Below, in pieces: positions 10,362 to 20,649 of a stretch of DNA of 62,399 nucleotides (positions within the stretch are counted from its first letter, which is position 1; each line of letters opens with the position of its first letter). A program made the translations under genes and the position numbers. A model generated the notes under the pieces. The model was not told the DNA's origin, searched no databases, and was given only the letters and a program-made list of their open reading frames with translations. Source of the DNA: Streptococcus hyovaginalis DSM 12219 (lineage in GTDB: Bacteria > Bacillota > Bacilli > Lactobacillales > Streptococcaceae); contig NZ_ATVP01000012.1 in NCBI RefSeq assembly GCF_000420785.1, positions 1-62,399 of the forward strand. The letters run 5' to 3'.

Positions 10362-13157
10362 ATGAAATTAAAAGAAACACTTAATCTTGGGAAAACAGCT
10401 TTTCCAATGCGCGCAGGACTTCCTAATAAAGAGCCTCAATGGCAAGCTGCTTGGGAAGAAGCAGACATTTACCAAAAACGGCAATTATTAAATGAGGGTA
10501 AACCGTCATTTCATTTGCACGATGGTCCTCCATATGCTAATGGGAATATCCATGTTGGGCATGCTTTAAATAAAATTTCAAAAGATATTATTGTCCGTTC
10601 GAAGTCAATGTTGGGATACTCAGCTCCCTATGTGCCTGGATGGGACACGCATGGTTTGCCGATTGAGCAAGTATTGGCAAAACAAGGTGTCAAGCGTAAA
10701 GAAATGGATTTAGCTGAATACCTTGAAATGTGTCGTGACTATGCCCTTTCTCAAGTTGATAAGCAGCGTGACGATTTTAAACGACTAGGTGTTTCTGCAG
10801 ATTGGGACAACCCTTATATCACACTTGATCCAAAGTTTGAAGCTGATCAGATCCGCGTTTTCGGAGCTATGGCCGATAAAGGTTATATCTATCGTGGTGC
10901 TAAGCCAGTTTATTGGTCTTGGTCATCTGAGTCTGCGTTAGCAGAAGCAGAAATCGAATATCATGATATTGATTCGACATCACTTTACTATGCCAATAAG
11001 GTTAAAGATGGTAAGGGTGTTCTTGACACAGATACCTATATCGTTGTTTGGACAACAACACCATTTACCATTACCGCATCACGTGGTTTAACTGTTGGTG
11101 CAGACTTAGATTATCTAGTGGTTCAAACAAGTGATTCTGCTCGTAAATACGTGGTGGCAGAAGCGCTTGTTGATACCTTGGCAACCAAATTTGGTTGGGA
11201 AACGTTTGAGATTGTTGCACGTCATAAGGGTTCAGAGTTAGAGTATATCGTTACAGAACACCCTTGGGATGAAGCTGTTGATGAGCTGGTTATTCTCGGT
11301 GATCATGTCACAACAGATTCTGGTACTGGTATCGTCCATACCGCACCAGGATTCGGTGAAGACGACTATCATGTTGGTGTTAAATATGATCTTGAGGTTG
11401 CGGTAACGGTTGACAGTCGAGGTCTAATGATGGAAAATGCTGGTCCTGATTTTGAAGGTCAGTTCTACGATAAGGTGGTGCCAACAGTTGTTGACAAGCT
11501 AGGCGACTTACTCTTAGCTAAAGAAGTTATAACTCACTCTTATCCATTCGACTGGCGTACTAAAAAACCGATTATTTGGCGAGCTGTCCCACAATGGTTT
11601 GCATCAGTTGCAAAATTCCGTCAAGAAATCCTTGATGAGATTGAAAAAACAACTTTCCATCCTTCATGGGGTAAAACGCGCCTTTACAATATGATTCGTG
11701 ACCGTGGCGATTGGGTTATTTCACGTCAACGCGCTTGGGGTGTTCCTTTGCCAATCTTCTATGCTGAAGACGGCACGGCTATCATGACCAAAGACGTGAC
11801 GGATTATGTGGCGGACTTATTTGCAGAACATGGTTCAGTTATTTGGTGGCAACGTGAGGCTAAAGATCTTCTTCCAGAAGGCTTTACCCACCCAGGATCA
11901 CCAAATGGTGAATTTACGAAAGAAACAGATATCATGGATGTCTGGTTTGACTCAGGTTCCTCATGGAATGGTGTGATGAATGCGCGTGAGCATTTAGCTT
12001 ATCCAGCGGATCTTTATCTTGAAGGATCTGATCAATATCGTGGTTGGTTTAACTCATCACTCATTACTTCTGTAGCGGTTAATGGACATGCCCCATATAA
12101 GGGTGTCCTTTCTCAAGGTTTCGTTCTTGATGGTAAGGGCGAGAAGATGTCTAAATCTAAAGGAAACATCATTTCACCTAACGATGTAGCTAAGCAATAT
12201 GGTGCTGAAATCCTTCGTCTTTGGGTAGCCTCAGTTGATACGGATAATGACGTGCGTGTGTCTATGGATATTTTAGGACAAGTCTCTGAAACTTATCGTA
12301 AGATCCGCAACACATTACGCTTCCTTCTAGCCAATACACAAGATTTTAATCCAGCTACTGATGCAGTTGCTTACCATGATTTAGGAGCGGTTGATAAGTA
12401 TCTCACGATTAAGTTTAATCATCTGGTTAGCACTATTCGTGAAGCCTATGACAATTATGAATTTATGACTATTTACAAGGCTGTGGTTAACTTTGTGACT
12501 GTCGACTTATCTGCTTTTTACCTTGATTTTGCTAAAGATGTCGTTTATATTGAATCAGCTGATAGCCTAGAACGTCGTTGCATGCAAACTGTGTTCTACG
12601 ATATCCTTGTGAAAATCACGAAGCTTTTAACACCGATTTTGCCACATACAACTGAAGAAATCTGGTCATATCTAGAACATGAAACGGAAGAGTATGTGCA
12701 ATTGACAGATATGCCAACTACTCAAACGTTTGAAAATGAGGAAAGCATTTTAGCTGCTTGGGATGACTTTATGGAATTCCGTGCGCATGCTCAAAAAGCG
12801 TTAGAAGAAGCTCGTAATGCTAAAGTGATTGGTAAATCACTAGAAGCTCATCTGACAGTATATGCTAACGACGAAGTAAGAACTATGCTAGCTGCCTTAG
12901 ATAGTAACATTGCCTTGCTTTTAATCGTTTCTAATCTAACATTGGCTGATGAAGCGGAAAAACCAGCGGATGCTGTTGCATTTGATGGCGTTGCTTTCAG
13001 TGTTGAACGAGCATTAGGTGATGTATGTGATCGTTGCCGTCGTATTGACCCAACAACACAAGAGCGCTCTTACCATGCGACCCTATGTGATCACTGTGCC
13101 CAAATTGTTGAGAGTCATTTTGCTCAAGCAGTTGCAGAAGGTTTTGAAACAAACTAA
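10362..13157 (+). CDS. ileS: Isoleucine--tRNA ligase
   Basis: IleRS charges tRNA-Ile with isoleucine and edits mischarged valine. The 931-residue product shows the class I signature HVGH in [11 protein letters not shown], the editing domain (about 190-400), the KMSKS loop ([10 protein letters not shown], about 593-602), and a C-terminal zinc site with CDRC and CDHC pairs. AAGGAG precedes the ATG. Expression is controlled by the T-box leader, so it should rise on isoleucine starvation. A long hairpin terminator follows. Confidence 0.98.
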   Translation: MKLKETLNLGKTAFPMRAGLPNKEPQWQAAWEEADIYQKRQLLNEGKPSFHLHDGPPYANGNIHVGHALNKISKDIIVRSKSMLGYSAPYVPGWDTHGLPIEQVLAKQGVKRKEMDLAEYLEMCRDYALSQVDKQRDDFKRLGVSADWDNPYITLDPKFEADQIRVFGAMADKGYIYRGAKPVYWSWSSESALAEAEIEYHDIDSTSLYYANKVKDGKGVLDTDTYIVVWTTTPFTITASRGLTVGADLDYLVVQTSDSARKYVVAEALVDTLATKFGWETFEIVARHKGSELEYIVTEHPWDEAVDELVILGDHVTTDSGTGIVHTAPGFGEDDYHVGVKYDLEVAVTVDSRGLMMENAGPDFEGQFYDKVVPTVVDKLGDLLLAKEVITHSYPFDWRTKKPIIWRAVPQWFASVAKFRQEILDEIEKTTFHPSWGKTRLYNMIRDRGDWVISRQRAWGVPLPIFYAEDGTAIMTKDVTDYVADLFAEHGSVIWWQREAKDLLPEGFTHPGSPNGEFTKETDIMDVWFDSGSSWNGVMNAREHLAYPADLYLEGSDQYRGWFNSSLITSVAVNGHAPYKGVLSQGFVLDGKGEKMSKSKGNIISPNDVAKQYGAEILRLWVASVDTDNDVRVSMDILGQVSETYRKIRNTLRFLLANTQDFNPATDAVAYHDLGAVDKYLTIKFNHLVSTIREAYDNYEFMTIYKAVVNFVTVDLSAFYLDFAKDVVYIESADSLERRCMQTVFYDILVKITKLLTPILPHTTEEIWSYLEHETEEYVQLTDMPTTQTFENEESILAAWDDFMEFRAHAQKALEEARNAKVIGKSLEAHLTVYANDEVRTMLAALDSNIALLLIVSNLTLADEAEKPADAVAFDGVAFSVERALGDVCDRCRRIDPTTQERSYHATLCDHCAQIVESHFAQAVAEGFETN

Positions 13158-13227
13158 ATAGCTGTTAAATAGACGTGGTGAAGGTACTGGTCTTGCTAAG
13201 GTCTGAAATTTCAGCGTCATACGAAAT

Positions 13228-13285
13228 AAACAGGAATCTCTGATGCCATTGTTAGAAGCAGTGGCTGCCTGAGGCTCCTGTTTTT
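13228..13285 (+). terminator. Terminator after ileS
   Basis: AAACAGGA at 13228-13235 pairs with TCCTGTTT at 13276-13283, with further internal pairing (CTC/GAG and GCCA/TGGC) in the long loop, then a T-run. Confidence 0.6.
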
Positions 13286-13322
13286 ATCTGTCAAAAATAA
13301 AAAAACAAGCCATGGGACTTGC

Positions 13323-13625
13323 TTAATCAGTGGTTGGTATAGAGATAATGATCAGTTTGTCAGTAAGAGACGTTTTGATCTTATCTTTTTGAATGATTGA
13401 GGTATCAACTTTTCGGTGGAGGAAAAATTCACGGATTTTTTCAAGTTCAGAATCTTTGATAGCTCGGTATTTATTGGAGATAACCAGTTCATAATGCTTA
13501 GGGGCTTGGGTGAAGATAACATCAGTATTGCCAGCTGAATAGACTTCAACGAAAGTTGCATCAGTGTTTCGGAGTTGATTTTTCACAAGTGTCGGGTGAC
13601 TACTTGTCACATTAATAAGTCTCAT
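13323..13625 (-). CDS. DUF1827 family protein
   Basis: This 100-residue protein belongs to a small family I know only from streptococci and relatives, with no assigned function. It shows no membrane segment, signal or metal motif. Two in-frame ATGs occur; AGGAGG lies directly against the upstream one but 6 bases from the second, so MRLINVTSS at 13625 is preferred. It is convergent with ileS and separated from the Nudix gene by about 60 bases. Confidence 0.75.
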   Translation of the reverse strand: MRLINVTSSHPTLVKNQLRNTDATFVEVYSAGNTDVIFTQAPKHYELVISNKYRAIKDSELEKIREFFLHRKVDTSIIQKDKIKTSLTDKLIIISIPTTD

Positions 13626-13683
13626 ATGCATCCTCCTATAAAACTATTGTGTCTTTATTATATCACTAATTCAGATGAAAATA

Positions 13684-14133
13684 TTATTTCCTATGTTTTT
13701 TCTGCCACATTTCAATGCCCCATTGATGGCTACCACGTTTTAATTTGTCTTTGGCTTCTTGAATAGGGAACCAAGCTAAATTGTTGAAATCTTCCAAGGG
13801 TTTGCTAATCTCTTGGTAGGCGGTTACTTCATAAATATAGGCAGGGTTATAGAAGTGTGTGTCACGATGGCTAGAATAAAAATACTCATCAGCTTGCCCA
13901 AAGTAATCACCGATAGTTGCTTCGAACCCTAATTCCTCAATTAACTCTCGCTCAAGAGCTTGGAGATGATTTTCACTACCTTCGATTTCGCCACCAGGAA
14001 GAAACCAAGCACCATTTGGAGCTTGAACAAGAATGATTTGGTCGCCGATTTGATTAGGGATAACGGCATAAACACCGTAACGATTTTGATATTGGACATT
14101 GTCTTCTTTGAGACCAAAGACTGGATTTGACAT
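13684..14133 (-). CDS. Nudix hydrolase
   Basis: Nudix enzymes hydrolyse nucleoside diphosphates linked to another moiety. The 149-residue product contains a complete Nudix box at about residues 47-70 (GGEIEGSENHLQALERELIE, then ELGF), matching G-x5-E-x7-REUxEExGU. The substrate cannot be told; the WFLPGGE lead-in is typical of small MutT-like enzymes. A -10 element (TATAAT on the minus strand, 14160-14165) lies about 25 bases upstream, so it is probably transcribed separately. Confidence 0.88.
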   Translation of the reverse strand: MSNPVFGLKEDNVQYQNRYGVYAVIPNQIGDQIILVQAPNGAWFLPGGEIEGSENHLQALERELIEELGFEATIGDYFGQADEYFYSSHRDTHFYNPAYIYEVTAYQEISKPLEDFNNLAWFPIQEAKDKLKRGSHQWGIEMWQKKHRK

Positions 14134-14207
14134 GGGATTCCTCTAATTTCTTTTTTCTTATTATACTAAAAATGTCTGAAATTCACTAGAATAGTTCTCA
14201 CAAAATT

Positions 14208-14236
14208 TTGACAATTGTTTAAAAACTTGATATAAC
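14208..14236 (+). promoter_or_regulatory. Strong promoter of the ECF S-component gene
   Basis: TTGACA (14208-14213) and TATAAC (14231-14236) are 17 bases apart, with a TG before the -10. The resulting leader is about 28 bases, too short for a riboswitch. Confidence 0.7.
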
Positions 14237-14270
14237 AGATAGCAATATTTAAACTATTGGAGGATGATAT

Positions 14271-14777
14271 ATGTCAGCGAGGCGCTTAACGATTTCAGCA
14301 TTATTAATGACGGCAACTCTTATACTGAGTGCCAGTATTTTATCTATTCCAGTTCCTGGAGGGCATTTTTATATTAATGGTATTGTCATTTTCTTAGTTG
14401 GTCTATTGTTTCCTCCTTTGGAAGCGGTTATTGTAGCAGGTATTGGGTCATTTTTGGGTGACTTTTTCTTCTATCCAGCACCCATGTTTGTCACACTTGT
14501 CACGCATGGTTTGCAAGTTTTGGCGATTTCTTGGTTGGTTGGTCCAAAGGCAACGAAAGCTAGCAAAAGTCGCGTTTGGTTCGCCATGTCAGTAGGTGCC
14601 ATCATTGATATTGTAGGTTATGGTTTGGGTAGAGCCTTTGTATACGCTAATCCCCAGTATGCGATATTGAAACTTCCCTTCGATGTATTGGCAGTTTTGC
14701 TATCCATGGTAGTAGTATCTGTTATTTATTTTAAGACTTCTCTTTTTAAAGATTTTCAAACTTACTGGAATCGTTGA
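14271..14777 (+). CDS. ECF transporter S component, substrate unknown
   Basis: S components are the membrane substrate-binding subunits of energy-coupling factor vitamin transporters, which share an AT module encoded elsewhere. The 168-residue product is almost wholly hydrophobic with about five or six membrane segments, a short basic N-terminus with a compatible alanine-rich first helix, and the INGIVIFLVGLLFPP and GSFLGDFFFYPAP loops seen in this superfamily. GGAGGATGAT precedes the ATG. No riboswitch is present to suggest a vitamin. The gene is followed by a decayed region. Confidence 0.82.
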   Translation: MSARRLTISALLMTATLILSASILSIPVPGGHFYINGIVIFLVGLLFPPLEAVIVAGIGSFLGDFFFYPAPMFVTLVTHGLQVLAISWLVGPKATKASKSRVWFAMSVGAIIDIVGYGLGRAFVYANPQYAILKLPFDVLAVLLSMVVVSVIYFKTSLFKDFQTYWNR

Positions 14778-15131
14778 GAGAGAAATCTAGGCATATCCCC
14801 TTGGCTTTATCAATTCTTCATTGAGGTTGTTAAGGTTTTACCCGTCATGTCGCCCAGGATTGTCATTACTTCATTTGTAATGGCTATTTTAAATGAGCTA
14901 TGGTATCACTTGGGGGCTTCTCTTGTGAGTGATCAAAATGACTGATGACAAGGTGTTTTATTTAAAAAAGTCTCAGAAACAGTCTGGTTTGGTATTGAAG
15001 GATGGTGGTATCAAGAATATTCAGTGAAGAGGGCATATTGTTCGTGGTGATGAGCCAACATCAGAAGGAGGCTTGGCTAAAGCGATAGCTTACTCGCAGC
15101 ATTTAGCACTTGTTAGCAGTAATGACTACTA
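14778..15131. other. Gene-free stretch with degraded coding sequence
   Basis: No intact gene is visible. On the plus strand one open stretch of about 50 codons reads FFIEVVKVLPVMSP and onward to a stop near 14944, and another begins MTDDKVFYLKKSQ at 14939 and is soon closed by a TGA. A third fragment near the end reads GDEPTSEGGLAKAIAYSQ. Protein-like text broken by stops and frame changes suggests a decayed gene, but I do not recognise its family. Confidence 0.35.
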
Positions 15132-15161
15132 AAAAGAGGTTGGCTTTTCCCAACCTCTTTT
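15132..15161. terminator. Bidirectional terminator between ECF region and clpE
   Basis: AAAAGAGGTTGG and CCAACCTCTTTT form a perfect 12-bp stem with a 6-base loop. The A-run and T-run allow it to work in both directions; it lies just after the clpE stop. Confidence 0.85.
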
Positions 15162-15164
15162 AAC

Positions 15165-17423
15165 TTATTTTTCTTCTGCAGTTGCTTCAACTTTAGTGCT
15201 TGATTTAATAACGATTTTTCCGTTAGAAGTCATGATAGCACGAAGTTCTTTTTCAGAAGGGTTTTCGAGATAAAAGTCTGTTATAGCATCTTCGATATGC
15301 TCTTGGATGGTACGACGGAGCGGACGAGCTCCCATTTTAGGGTCATACCCTAGGTCAACTAGTTTTTCTTTGACTTTATCAGTTACTTCCAAGTGAAGAC
15401 CGTTCATTGCAAGACGTTTGTTCACATCTTCGAGCATTAGATCAACGATGTGAAGGAGATTTTCTTTTTCAAGTGCTTTAAATTCAATAATACCGTCAAA
15501 ACGGTTCATGAATTCCGGACTAAAGAAGTCTCCGAGCTGATTGAGAACGGAATTAGTACGTCCTTCACGAGCGGCACCAAATCCGACTGAAGCTTCAACT
15601 TTACCAGTTCCCGCATTAGAAGTCATAATGATAATAGTGTCTTTAAAGCTGACCGTGCGCCCTTGACCATCCGTTAGACGACCATCATCCAAGACTTGAA
15701 GGAACATATGCATGACATCTGGGTGAGCTTTTTCAACCTCGTCAAGCAAGATTAGTGAGTATGGGTTACGGCGCACTTTTTCAGTCAATTGACCAGCTTC
15801 TTCGTAACCAACATATCCTGGAGGAGCCCCGACCAGTTTTGCAACAGAGTGTTTTTCCATATACTCTGACATGTCAAATCGAATCATGCTATCAGCAGAA
15901 CCGAAGAGCTCGATAGCCAGCTGTTTAGACAGTTCCGTCTTACCGACACCAGTTGGTCCGACAAAGAGGAAGCTTCCTATTGGTCGGTTTGGAGACCCTA
16001 GTCCAACACGATTACGGCGGATAGCTTTAGCTATTTTATCGACAGCATCATCTTGTCCGATAACATGACTTTTGAGATCGTCTGCTAGGTGAATCAATTG
16101 ACTTTGCTCTTTTTCTTTGAGCTCACCGACTGGAATGCTTGTTTTTTGTTCGATGATGGCTTCGATATTTTTTTCTGTCACAACAGGTGTGTCTTGATCA
16201 TCGACTTTTTGAGCTTGCATTTCTTTGTATTTAGCGATTTGATCACGGAAGTAGGCAGCACGTTCGTAATCTTCGTCACGAGTTGCTTGTGCCTTGAGAT
16301 TTTCAGCCTCAATGAGACGCTGGTCAATTTCTTGTGGATCAACAAAATTAAGAGTCAAATTCATTTTAGAACCGGCTTCATCCAGTAGATCAATAGCTTT
16401 ATCAGGCAAGAACCGATCTTGAATGTAGCGATTAGAAAGGATAGCAGCAGCCTCGATAGCATCAGTGCTATATTTGACATGATGGTAATCTTCGTATTTC
16501 GGCTGAATGCCTTTTAAGATTGTAATGGTTTCTTCCACACTTGGTTCGTCAACCTTGACGGGTTGCATACGACGTTCCAGAGCGGCATCTTTTTCGATAA
16601 TGCGGTATTCATTGAGTGTGGTTGCACCAACGAGTTGCAACTCACCACGGGCCAGCGCTGGTTTCAAGATGTTACCCGCATCCATATTACCATCACCAGC
16701 ATTACCTGCACCGACGATTTCATGGATTTCATCAATAAAGAGAATAACATCTTGGCGGTTGCGGATCTCATCCATCAGTTTTTGCATACGCTCTTCAAAC
16801 TGCCCGCGGATTCCAGTACCTTGTACTAAACTAACCACATCCAATCGGATGACTTGTTTTCCTTGGAGTTTTTGAGGGACATCTGAATCAACGATTTTTT
16901 GAGCCAATCCTTCAACAACAGCTGTTTTACCAACACCGGGTTCACCGATGAGGACTGGATTATTTTTGGTACGACGGTTGAGAATTTCAATGACACGAAG
17001 GATTTCATCGTCACGACCGATGACAGGGTCAATGTCGCCACGGCGGGCAATGTCAGTAATGTTAATCCCAAATTCTTCGAGTAGTCCTTGAGGTTTTTGC
17101 GGAGTGGATCCTTGAGGGCGATTTGGAATCCTATTTCCTGTACCGCCGTTACCGCCTTGGCCTCCCGCCTGTGTCTTAGGAGTGTTAGGCAAATCACCAC
17201 TAAAAGCACGGAAATTGTTAAGGTCTCCAAAGAAATCATCGAAGAATGGGTTTAGTGATGAAGAAGCCTGTTCTTGTCCTAAATGGGATAGAAAACCATT
17301 TTTAGGGTCTGTTTTCATAATTTGATAGCAATTTTGACAGAGATCAACTTGTTTTTGTTTACCATTAACATTAGTGTATAAATGGATGGTTGATTCGTTT
17401 AATTTGCAATTTTGACAAAGCAT
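15165..17423 (-). CDS. clpE: ATP-dependent Clp protease ATPase ClpE
   Basis: ClpE is a class III heat-shock unfoldase that feeds ClpP. The 752-residue product has an N-terminal zinc finger (CQNCK and CQNCY), a Q/G/P-rich linker, a first AAA domain with GEPGVGKTA, a UVR-like coiled region (about 400-440, [18 protein letters not shown]) and a second AAA domain with GPTGVGKTE. The frame extends upstream, but the zinc finger starts MLCQNCK and GAGGTG stands before the ATG at 17423. A CtsR operator overlaps its promoter, so heat-shock control is expected. Confidence 0.96.
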   Translation of the reverse strand: MLCQNCKLNESTIHLYTNVNGKQKQVDLCQNCYQIMKTDPKNGFLSHLGQEQASSSLNPFFDDFFGDLNNFRAFSGDLPNTPKTQAGGQGGNGGTGNRIPNRPQGSTPQKPQGLLEEFGINITDIARRGDIDPVIGRDDEILRVIEILNRRTKNNPVLIGEPGVGKTAVVEGLAQKIVDSDVPQKLQGKQVIRLDVVSLVQGTGIRGQFEERMQKLMDEIRNRQDVILFIDEIHEIVGAGNAGDGNMDAGNILKPALARGELQLVGATTLNEYRIIEKDAALERRMQPVKVDEPSVEETITILKGIQPKYEDYHHVKYSTDAIEAAAILSNRYIQDRFLPDKAIDLLDEAGSKMNLTLNFVDPQEIDQRLIEAENLKAQATRDEDYERAAYFRDQIAKYKEMQAQKVDDQDTPVVTEKNIEAIIEQKTSIPVGELKEKEQSQLIHLADDLKSHVIGQDDAVDKIAKAIRRNRVGLGSPNRPIGSFLFVGPTGVGKTELSKQLAIELFGSADSMIRFDMSEYMEKHSVAKLVGAPPGYVGYEEAGQLTEKVRRNPYSLILLDEVEKAHPDVMHMFLQVLDDGRLTDGQGRTVSFKDTIIIMTSNAGTGKVEASVGFGAAREGRTNSVLNQLGDFFSPEFMNRFDGIIEFKALEKENLLHIVDLMLEDVNKRLAMNGLHLEVTDKVKEKLVDLGYDPKMGARPLRRTIQEHIEDAITDFYLENPSEKELRAIMTSNGKIVIKSSTKVEATAEEK

Positions 17424-17478
17424 AGAGACACCTCGTTTTTTTGACGTAATTCTAGTAACAATAGATGGTAAAATCTGG

Positions 17479-17508
17479 CTATAACTAATAAGGTCAGTTA
17501 TAGTCAAA
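17479..17508 (-). promoter_or_regulatory. clpE promoter with CtsR operator
   Basis: On the minus strand TTGACT (17502-17507) and TTATAG (17479-17484) are 17 bases apart. On the plus strand GGTCAGT-TAT-AGTCAAA at 17492-17508 matches the CtsR heptad repeat (A/G)GTCAAA-NAN-(A/G)GTCAAA with one or two differences. The operator covers the -35 and spacer, as expected for repression. Confidence 0.8.
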
Positions 17509-17712
17509 CTTTATCTGTCTATTATTATAGCACTAACGTCAATCATTGCAAGTAAAAAGATTATATTTTAGCACTTTCGTACATAGAGTGCTAAAATCGG
17601 TGATATGGAGAGCAGAAATAGGGAATAAAACGTAAAATTAGTGGATTTCGTGTTACTTTAGGTGGTTTTTATGGTAAAATATGGGAAAGTAATAGAAATA
17701 GAGGAGCATGAT

Positions 17713-17943
17713 ATGGAATCACATTTAGTGAGAATCATCAACCGTTTAGAACTTATGGCGACTGATGGTGGTAATTTAAAACGTAATTTTGAACGCGAAG
17801 GAGTCGTTGTCGCTGAGGTTTCTTTCAGTAACGATCCTGAAAATGGTCCCGTGTTTACCTTGCGTGATGTTGAAGCAAGAGAGTCTTACTCTTTTGACAG
17901 CATCGATTTAATCGCTATGGAGATTTATGACTTGCTTTATTAA
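17713..17943 (+). CDS. DUF1797 family protein (YkuJ-like)
   Basis: This 76-residue soluble protein matches the small YkuJ/DUF1797 family, whose role is unknown. It has a mixed charge pattern and no membrane segment. The frame is open further upstream, but GAGGAGCATGAT stands before the ATG at 17713 and MESHLVRIINRLE matches the usual start and length. It is divergent from clpE, has its own extended -10 (TGGTAAAAT) and is followed by a terminator. Confidence 0.78.
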   Translation: MESHLVRIINRLELMATDGGNLKRNFEREGVVVAEVSFSNDPENGPVFTLRDVEARESYSFDSIDLIAMEIYDLLY

Positions 17944-17958
17944 GCGAGGGTACTTAAT

Positions 17959-17987
17959 GGATTGAGGGAGAACCTCAGTCCTTTTTT
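17959..17987 (+). terminator. Terminator after the DUF1797 gene
   Basis: GGATTGAGG and CCTCAGTCC form a 9-bp stem (with one wobble pair) followed by six T residues. Confidence 0.8.
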
Positions 17988-18037
17988 AGCACTTTTGGTA
18001 TATTTTTTACAATAAATGTATAAAAATACCGTTTTAA

Positions 18038-18066
18038 TTGTATTTTTTACCCGATTATGCTATAAT
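18038..18066 (+). promoter_or_regulatory. Promoter of the amino-acid ABC pair
   Basis: TTGTAT (18038-18043) and TATAAT (18061-18066) are separated by 17 bases, with TGc before the -10. Confidence 0.7.
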
Positions 18067-18096
18067 ACCTCTAATAATTAATTATTAGGAGTACTT

Positions 18097-18783
18097 ATGG
18101 ATTTTTCATTCCTTCCCAAGTATTGGGCTTATTTTAACTATGGCGTGCTTGTCACGATTATGATTTCATTCTGTGTCGTGTTTTTCGGGACCATTATTGG
18201 GATTTTGGTAGCTTTGGCTAAGCGAAATTCGTTTAAACCTTTGAGTTGGCTAGCCAGTTTTTATGTTTGGATTTTCCGAGGCACTCCGATGGTTGTTCAG
18301 ATCATGATTGCGTTTGCATGGATGCATTTTACGAATGCGCCAACAATTGGTTTTGGTGTTCTTGATATGGACTTCACACGTCTCTTGCCAGGGATTATCA
18401 TCATCTCTTTAAATAGTGGGGCTTATATTTCAGAGTCTGTTCGTGCAGGTATTGAATCTGTTCCTAAAGGTCAGTTAGAAGCTGCTTATTCTCTAGGAAT
18501 TAAGCCACGTAACGCGATGCGCTATGTTATCTTACCTCAAGCGATAAAAAATATTTTGCCTGCTTTAGGTAATGAGTTTATTACGATTATCAAAGATAGT
18601 TCACTTTTGCAAACGATTGGTGTCATGGAATTGTGGAACGGTGCGCAGTCTGTCGTGACGGCAACCTATATTCCGGTAGAGCCTTTATTATTTGCCGCTT
18701 TCTATTATTTGATGATCACAACAGCGATGTCTAGCTTGTTAAAATTACTTGAAAAGCGCATGGAAAATGGAGGGACATTATAA
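18097..18783 (+). CDS. Polar amino-acid ABC transporter permease
   Basis: This 228-residue inner-membrane permease belongs to the HisM/GlnP group. It has about five membrane helices and the EAA loop ([16 protein letters not shown], then [13 protein letters not shown]) that contacts the ATPase. No substrate-binding domain is fused, unlike streptococcal GlnP, and none is encoded alongside, so a separate binding protein must act with it. A cystine or glutamine system is plausible, but the sequence does not decide. It shares one base with the ATPase gene downstream. Confidence 0.9.
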   Translation: MDFSFLPKYWAYFNYGVLVTIMISFCVVFFGTIIGILVALAKRNSFKPLSWLASFYVWIFRGTPMVVQIMIAFAWMHFTNAPTIGFGVLDMDFTRLLPGIIIISLNSGAYISESVRAGIESVPKGQLEAAYSLGIKPRNAMRYVILPQAIKNILPALGNEFITIIKDSSLLQTIGVMELWNGAQSVVTATYIPVEPLLFAAFYYLMITTAMSSLLKLLEKRMENGGTL

Positions 18784-19517
18784 TGTCTGAAACACTGATT
18801 ACTATCGATAATCTTCATAAATACTTTGGTAAAAATGAAGTTTTAAAAGGAATCGATCTTGACATCAAACAAGGAGAAGTTGTTGTTATTATTGGTCCAT
18901 CAGGTTCAGGAAAATCAACATTTTTGAGAACCATGAACCTACTGGAAGTGCCTACAAAGGGAACGATCACCTTTGAAGGTGTGGATATCACTGATAAAAA
19001 AAATGATATTTTTAAAATGCGTGAGAAAATGGGGATGGTTTTTCAGCAATTTAACCTTTTCCCTAATATGACAGTTCTCGATAACATTACCTTATCTCCT
19101 ATAAAAACTAAGGGACTCTCCAAAGCTGAAGCAGAAGCAAAGGCACATGACCTACTTGAGAAAGTGGGGTTAGGAGAAAAGGCAAATGCTTACCCATCTA
19201 GCTTGTCGGGTGGACAACAGCAACGTATTGCCATTGCTAGAGGTTTAGCCATGGATCCGGATGTGTTGTTATTTGATGAACCAACCTCAGCTCTTGACCC
19301 AGAGATGGTAGGTGAAGTGTTGGCTGTTATGCAAGATCTCGCTAAATCAGGCATGACTATGGTCATTGTAACGCATGAAATGGGATTTGCCCGTGAAGTG
19401 GCAGATCGTGTTATTTTCATGGATGGTGGTTATATTGTTGAAGATGGTACACCTGAACAAATCTTTGAAAACACACAAGAAGAGCGAACTAAGAATTTCT
19501 TAAGCAAGGTTTTGTAA
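18783..19517 (+). CDS. Polar amino-acid ABC transporter ATPase
   Basis: This 244-residue ABC ATPase energises the preceding permease. Walker A is GPSGSGKST (about residues 38-46), the Q-loop lies in [14 protein letters not shown], the signature is LSGGQQQR, Walker B is [15 protein letters not shown], and the switch histidine lies in IVTHEMGFA. The start codon overlaps the permease stop (TAATG), so translation is coupled. A hairpin terminator follows, overlapping the folD upstream region. Confidence 0.94.
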   Translation: MSETLITIDNLHKYFGKNEVLKGIDLDIKQGEVVVIIGPSGSGKSTFLRTMNLLEVPTKGTITFEGVDITDKKNDIFKMREKMGMVFQQFNLFPNMTVLDNITLSPIKTKGLSKAEAEAKAHDLLEKVGLGEKANAYPSSLSGGQQQRIAIARGLAMDPDVLLFDEPTSALDPEMVGEVLAVMQDLAKSGMTMVIVTHEMGFAREVADRVIFMDGGYIVEDGTPEQIFENTQEERTKNFLSKVL

Positions 19518-19654
19518 ACCGCTAGAGGATATCGAGGAGTTAAACTAGCATTCGGTTATTTTTAGGAAGATATCTAAAATAAGTCACTTATTCTATAAAA
19601 ACCGAACGAAATCATGGTGGTTTTTATAATAAAACGGATTTCAAGATAAAAGTT

Positions 19655-19689
19655 GAGGTTTTGGAGCTTTTTGTTCCAGCCTCTTTTTT
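19655..19689 (+). terminator. Terminator after the ABC pair
   Basis: GAGG plus TGGAGC pair with GTTCCAG plus CCTC around a TTTTT loop, followed by TTTTTT. A weaker stem (AAAAACC/GGTTTTT, about 19597-19628) precedes it. Confidence 0.6.
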
Positions 19690-19695
19690 GCTTTA

Positions 19696-19704
19696 TGTTA
19701 TAAT
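19696..19704 (+). promoter_or_regulatory. Extended -10 promoter of folD
   Basis: TGtTATAAT ends 25 bases before the chosen folD start, directly after the terminator T-run. Confidence 0.6.
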
Positions 19705-19729
19705 GTTAAAAAATGATAGAGGTGATGAA

Positions 19730-20584
19730 ATGGCAATACGTATAGACGGAAAAGCACTAGCGCAAAAGCTGCAGTCTGAATTAGCTGATAAGATTAGCCT
19801 TTTAAAAGCAGAAAAGGGAGTCGTTCCTGGTTTGGTTGTTATCTTAGTTGGTGATGATCCTGCCAGTCATATTTACGTCAGAAATAAGGAGCGTGCTGCT
19901 GAAAAAGCTGGTTTCTATAGTGAAACAGTCCGTTTGTCAGCCGATATCAGCCAGGAAGAGCTGTTAGCCATTGTGGACAAATACAATCATGATGACCGTT
20001 TCCATGGTATTTTAGTCCAGTTGCCTCTCCCGGCGCATATTGATGAAGACAGTGTGGTTTTGGCTATCGATCCTGATAAGGACGTGGATGGTTTTCATCA
20101 TGTGAATACTGGAAGACTTTGGTCTGGCCAGCCGATGATGGTACCTTGTACACCAGCGGGTATTATGAAGATGTTTGAGGTCTATGGCATTTCTTTAGAA
20201 GGAAAGAATGCTGTAGTTGTTGGACGTTCAAATATCGTAGGAAAACCCATGGCTGCACTGTTATTAGAAGCTAATGCAACTGTGACTTCCACTCACTCAA
20301 AGACACGTCATCTTTCAGAGATTACCCACAAAGCGGATATTTTAGTTGTAGCGATTGGTAAAGCCAATTTTATCACGGCGGATTATGTTAAAAATGGTGC
20401 AGTTGTAATCGATGTTGGTATGAATCGTGATGCTGATGGTAAACTAGTCGGGGATGTTGATTTTGCATCAGTAGAGCCCAAAGCCTCTTACATTACCCCA
20501 GTACCTGGTGGGGTAGGCCCAATGACAATTACGATGTTATTAGAACAGACCTATGAGGCAGCTCGTAGAAGTTTAGATCATTAG
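19730..20584 (+). CDS. folD: Methylene-THF dehydrogenase/cyclohydrolase FolD
   Basis: FolD interconverts 5,10-methylene-, methenyl- and 10-formyl-tetrahydrofolate, supplying one-carbon units. The 284-residue product has the catalytic segment [14 protein letters not shown] with the active lysine, the QLPLPAHID and DKDVDGFH loops, and the NADP site [12 protein letters not shown]. The frame is open upstream to 19661, but that part would lie before the transcription start, and GAGGTGATGAA precedes the ATG at 19730. Convenient folate context: a folate transporter gene occurs at 41441. Confidence 0.96.
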   Translation: MAIRIDGKALAQKLQSELADKISLLKAEKGVVPGLVVILVGDDPASHIYVRNKERAAEKAGFYSETVRLSADISQEELLAIVDKYNHDDRFHGILVQLPLPAHIDEDSVVLAIDPDKDVDGFHHVNTGRLWSGQPMMVPCTPAGIMKMFEVYGISLEGKNAVVVGRSNIVGKPMAALLLEANATVTSTHSKTRHLSEITHKADILVVAIGKANFITADYVKNGAVVIDVGMNRDADGKLVGDVDFASVEPKASYITPVPGGVGPMTITMLLEQTYEAARRSLDH

Positions 20585-20592
20585 GTTAGAAT

Positions 20593-20614
20593 CTCGTCAC
20601 TGACGAGGTTTTTT
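20593..20614 (+). terminator. Terminator after folD
   Basis: CTCGTC and GACGAG form a short stem around ACT, followed by a G and then six T residues. Confidence 0.65.
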
Positions 20615-20615
20615 C

Positions 20616-20643
20616 TTGTATATTTTTAGTGAAGTGTTATAAT
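20616..20643 (+). promoter_or_regulatory. Promoter of the DUF1836 gene, predicted leaderless
   Basis: TTGTAT (20616-20621) and TATAAT (20638-20643) are 16 bases apart with TGt before the -10. The ATG starts at 20650, only 6 bases after the -10, where transcription itself should begin. Confidence 0.6.
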
Positions 20644-20649
20644 CTAGTT

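Noticed and set aside
14197..14216. AT-rich CodY-like sequence before the ECF gene
   Set aside because: Too many mismatches to AATTTTCWGAAAATT; it is mainly the -35 region.
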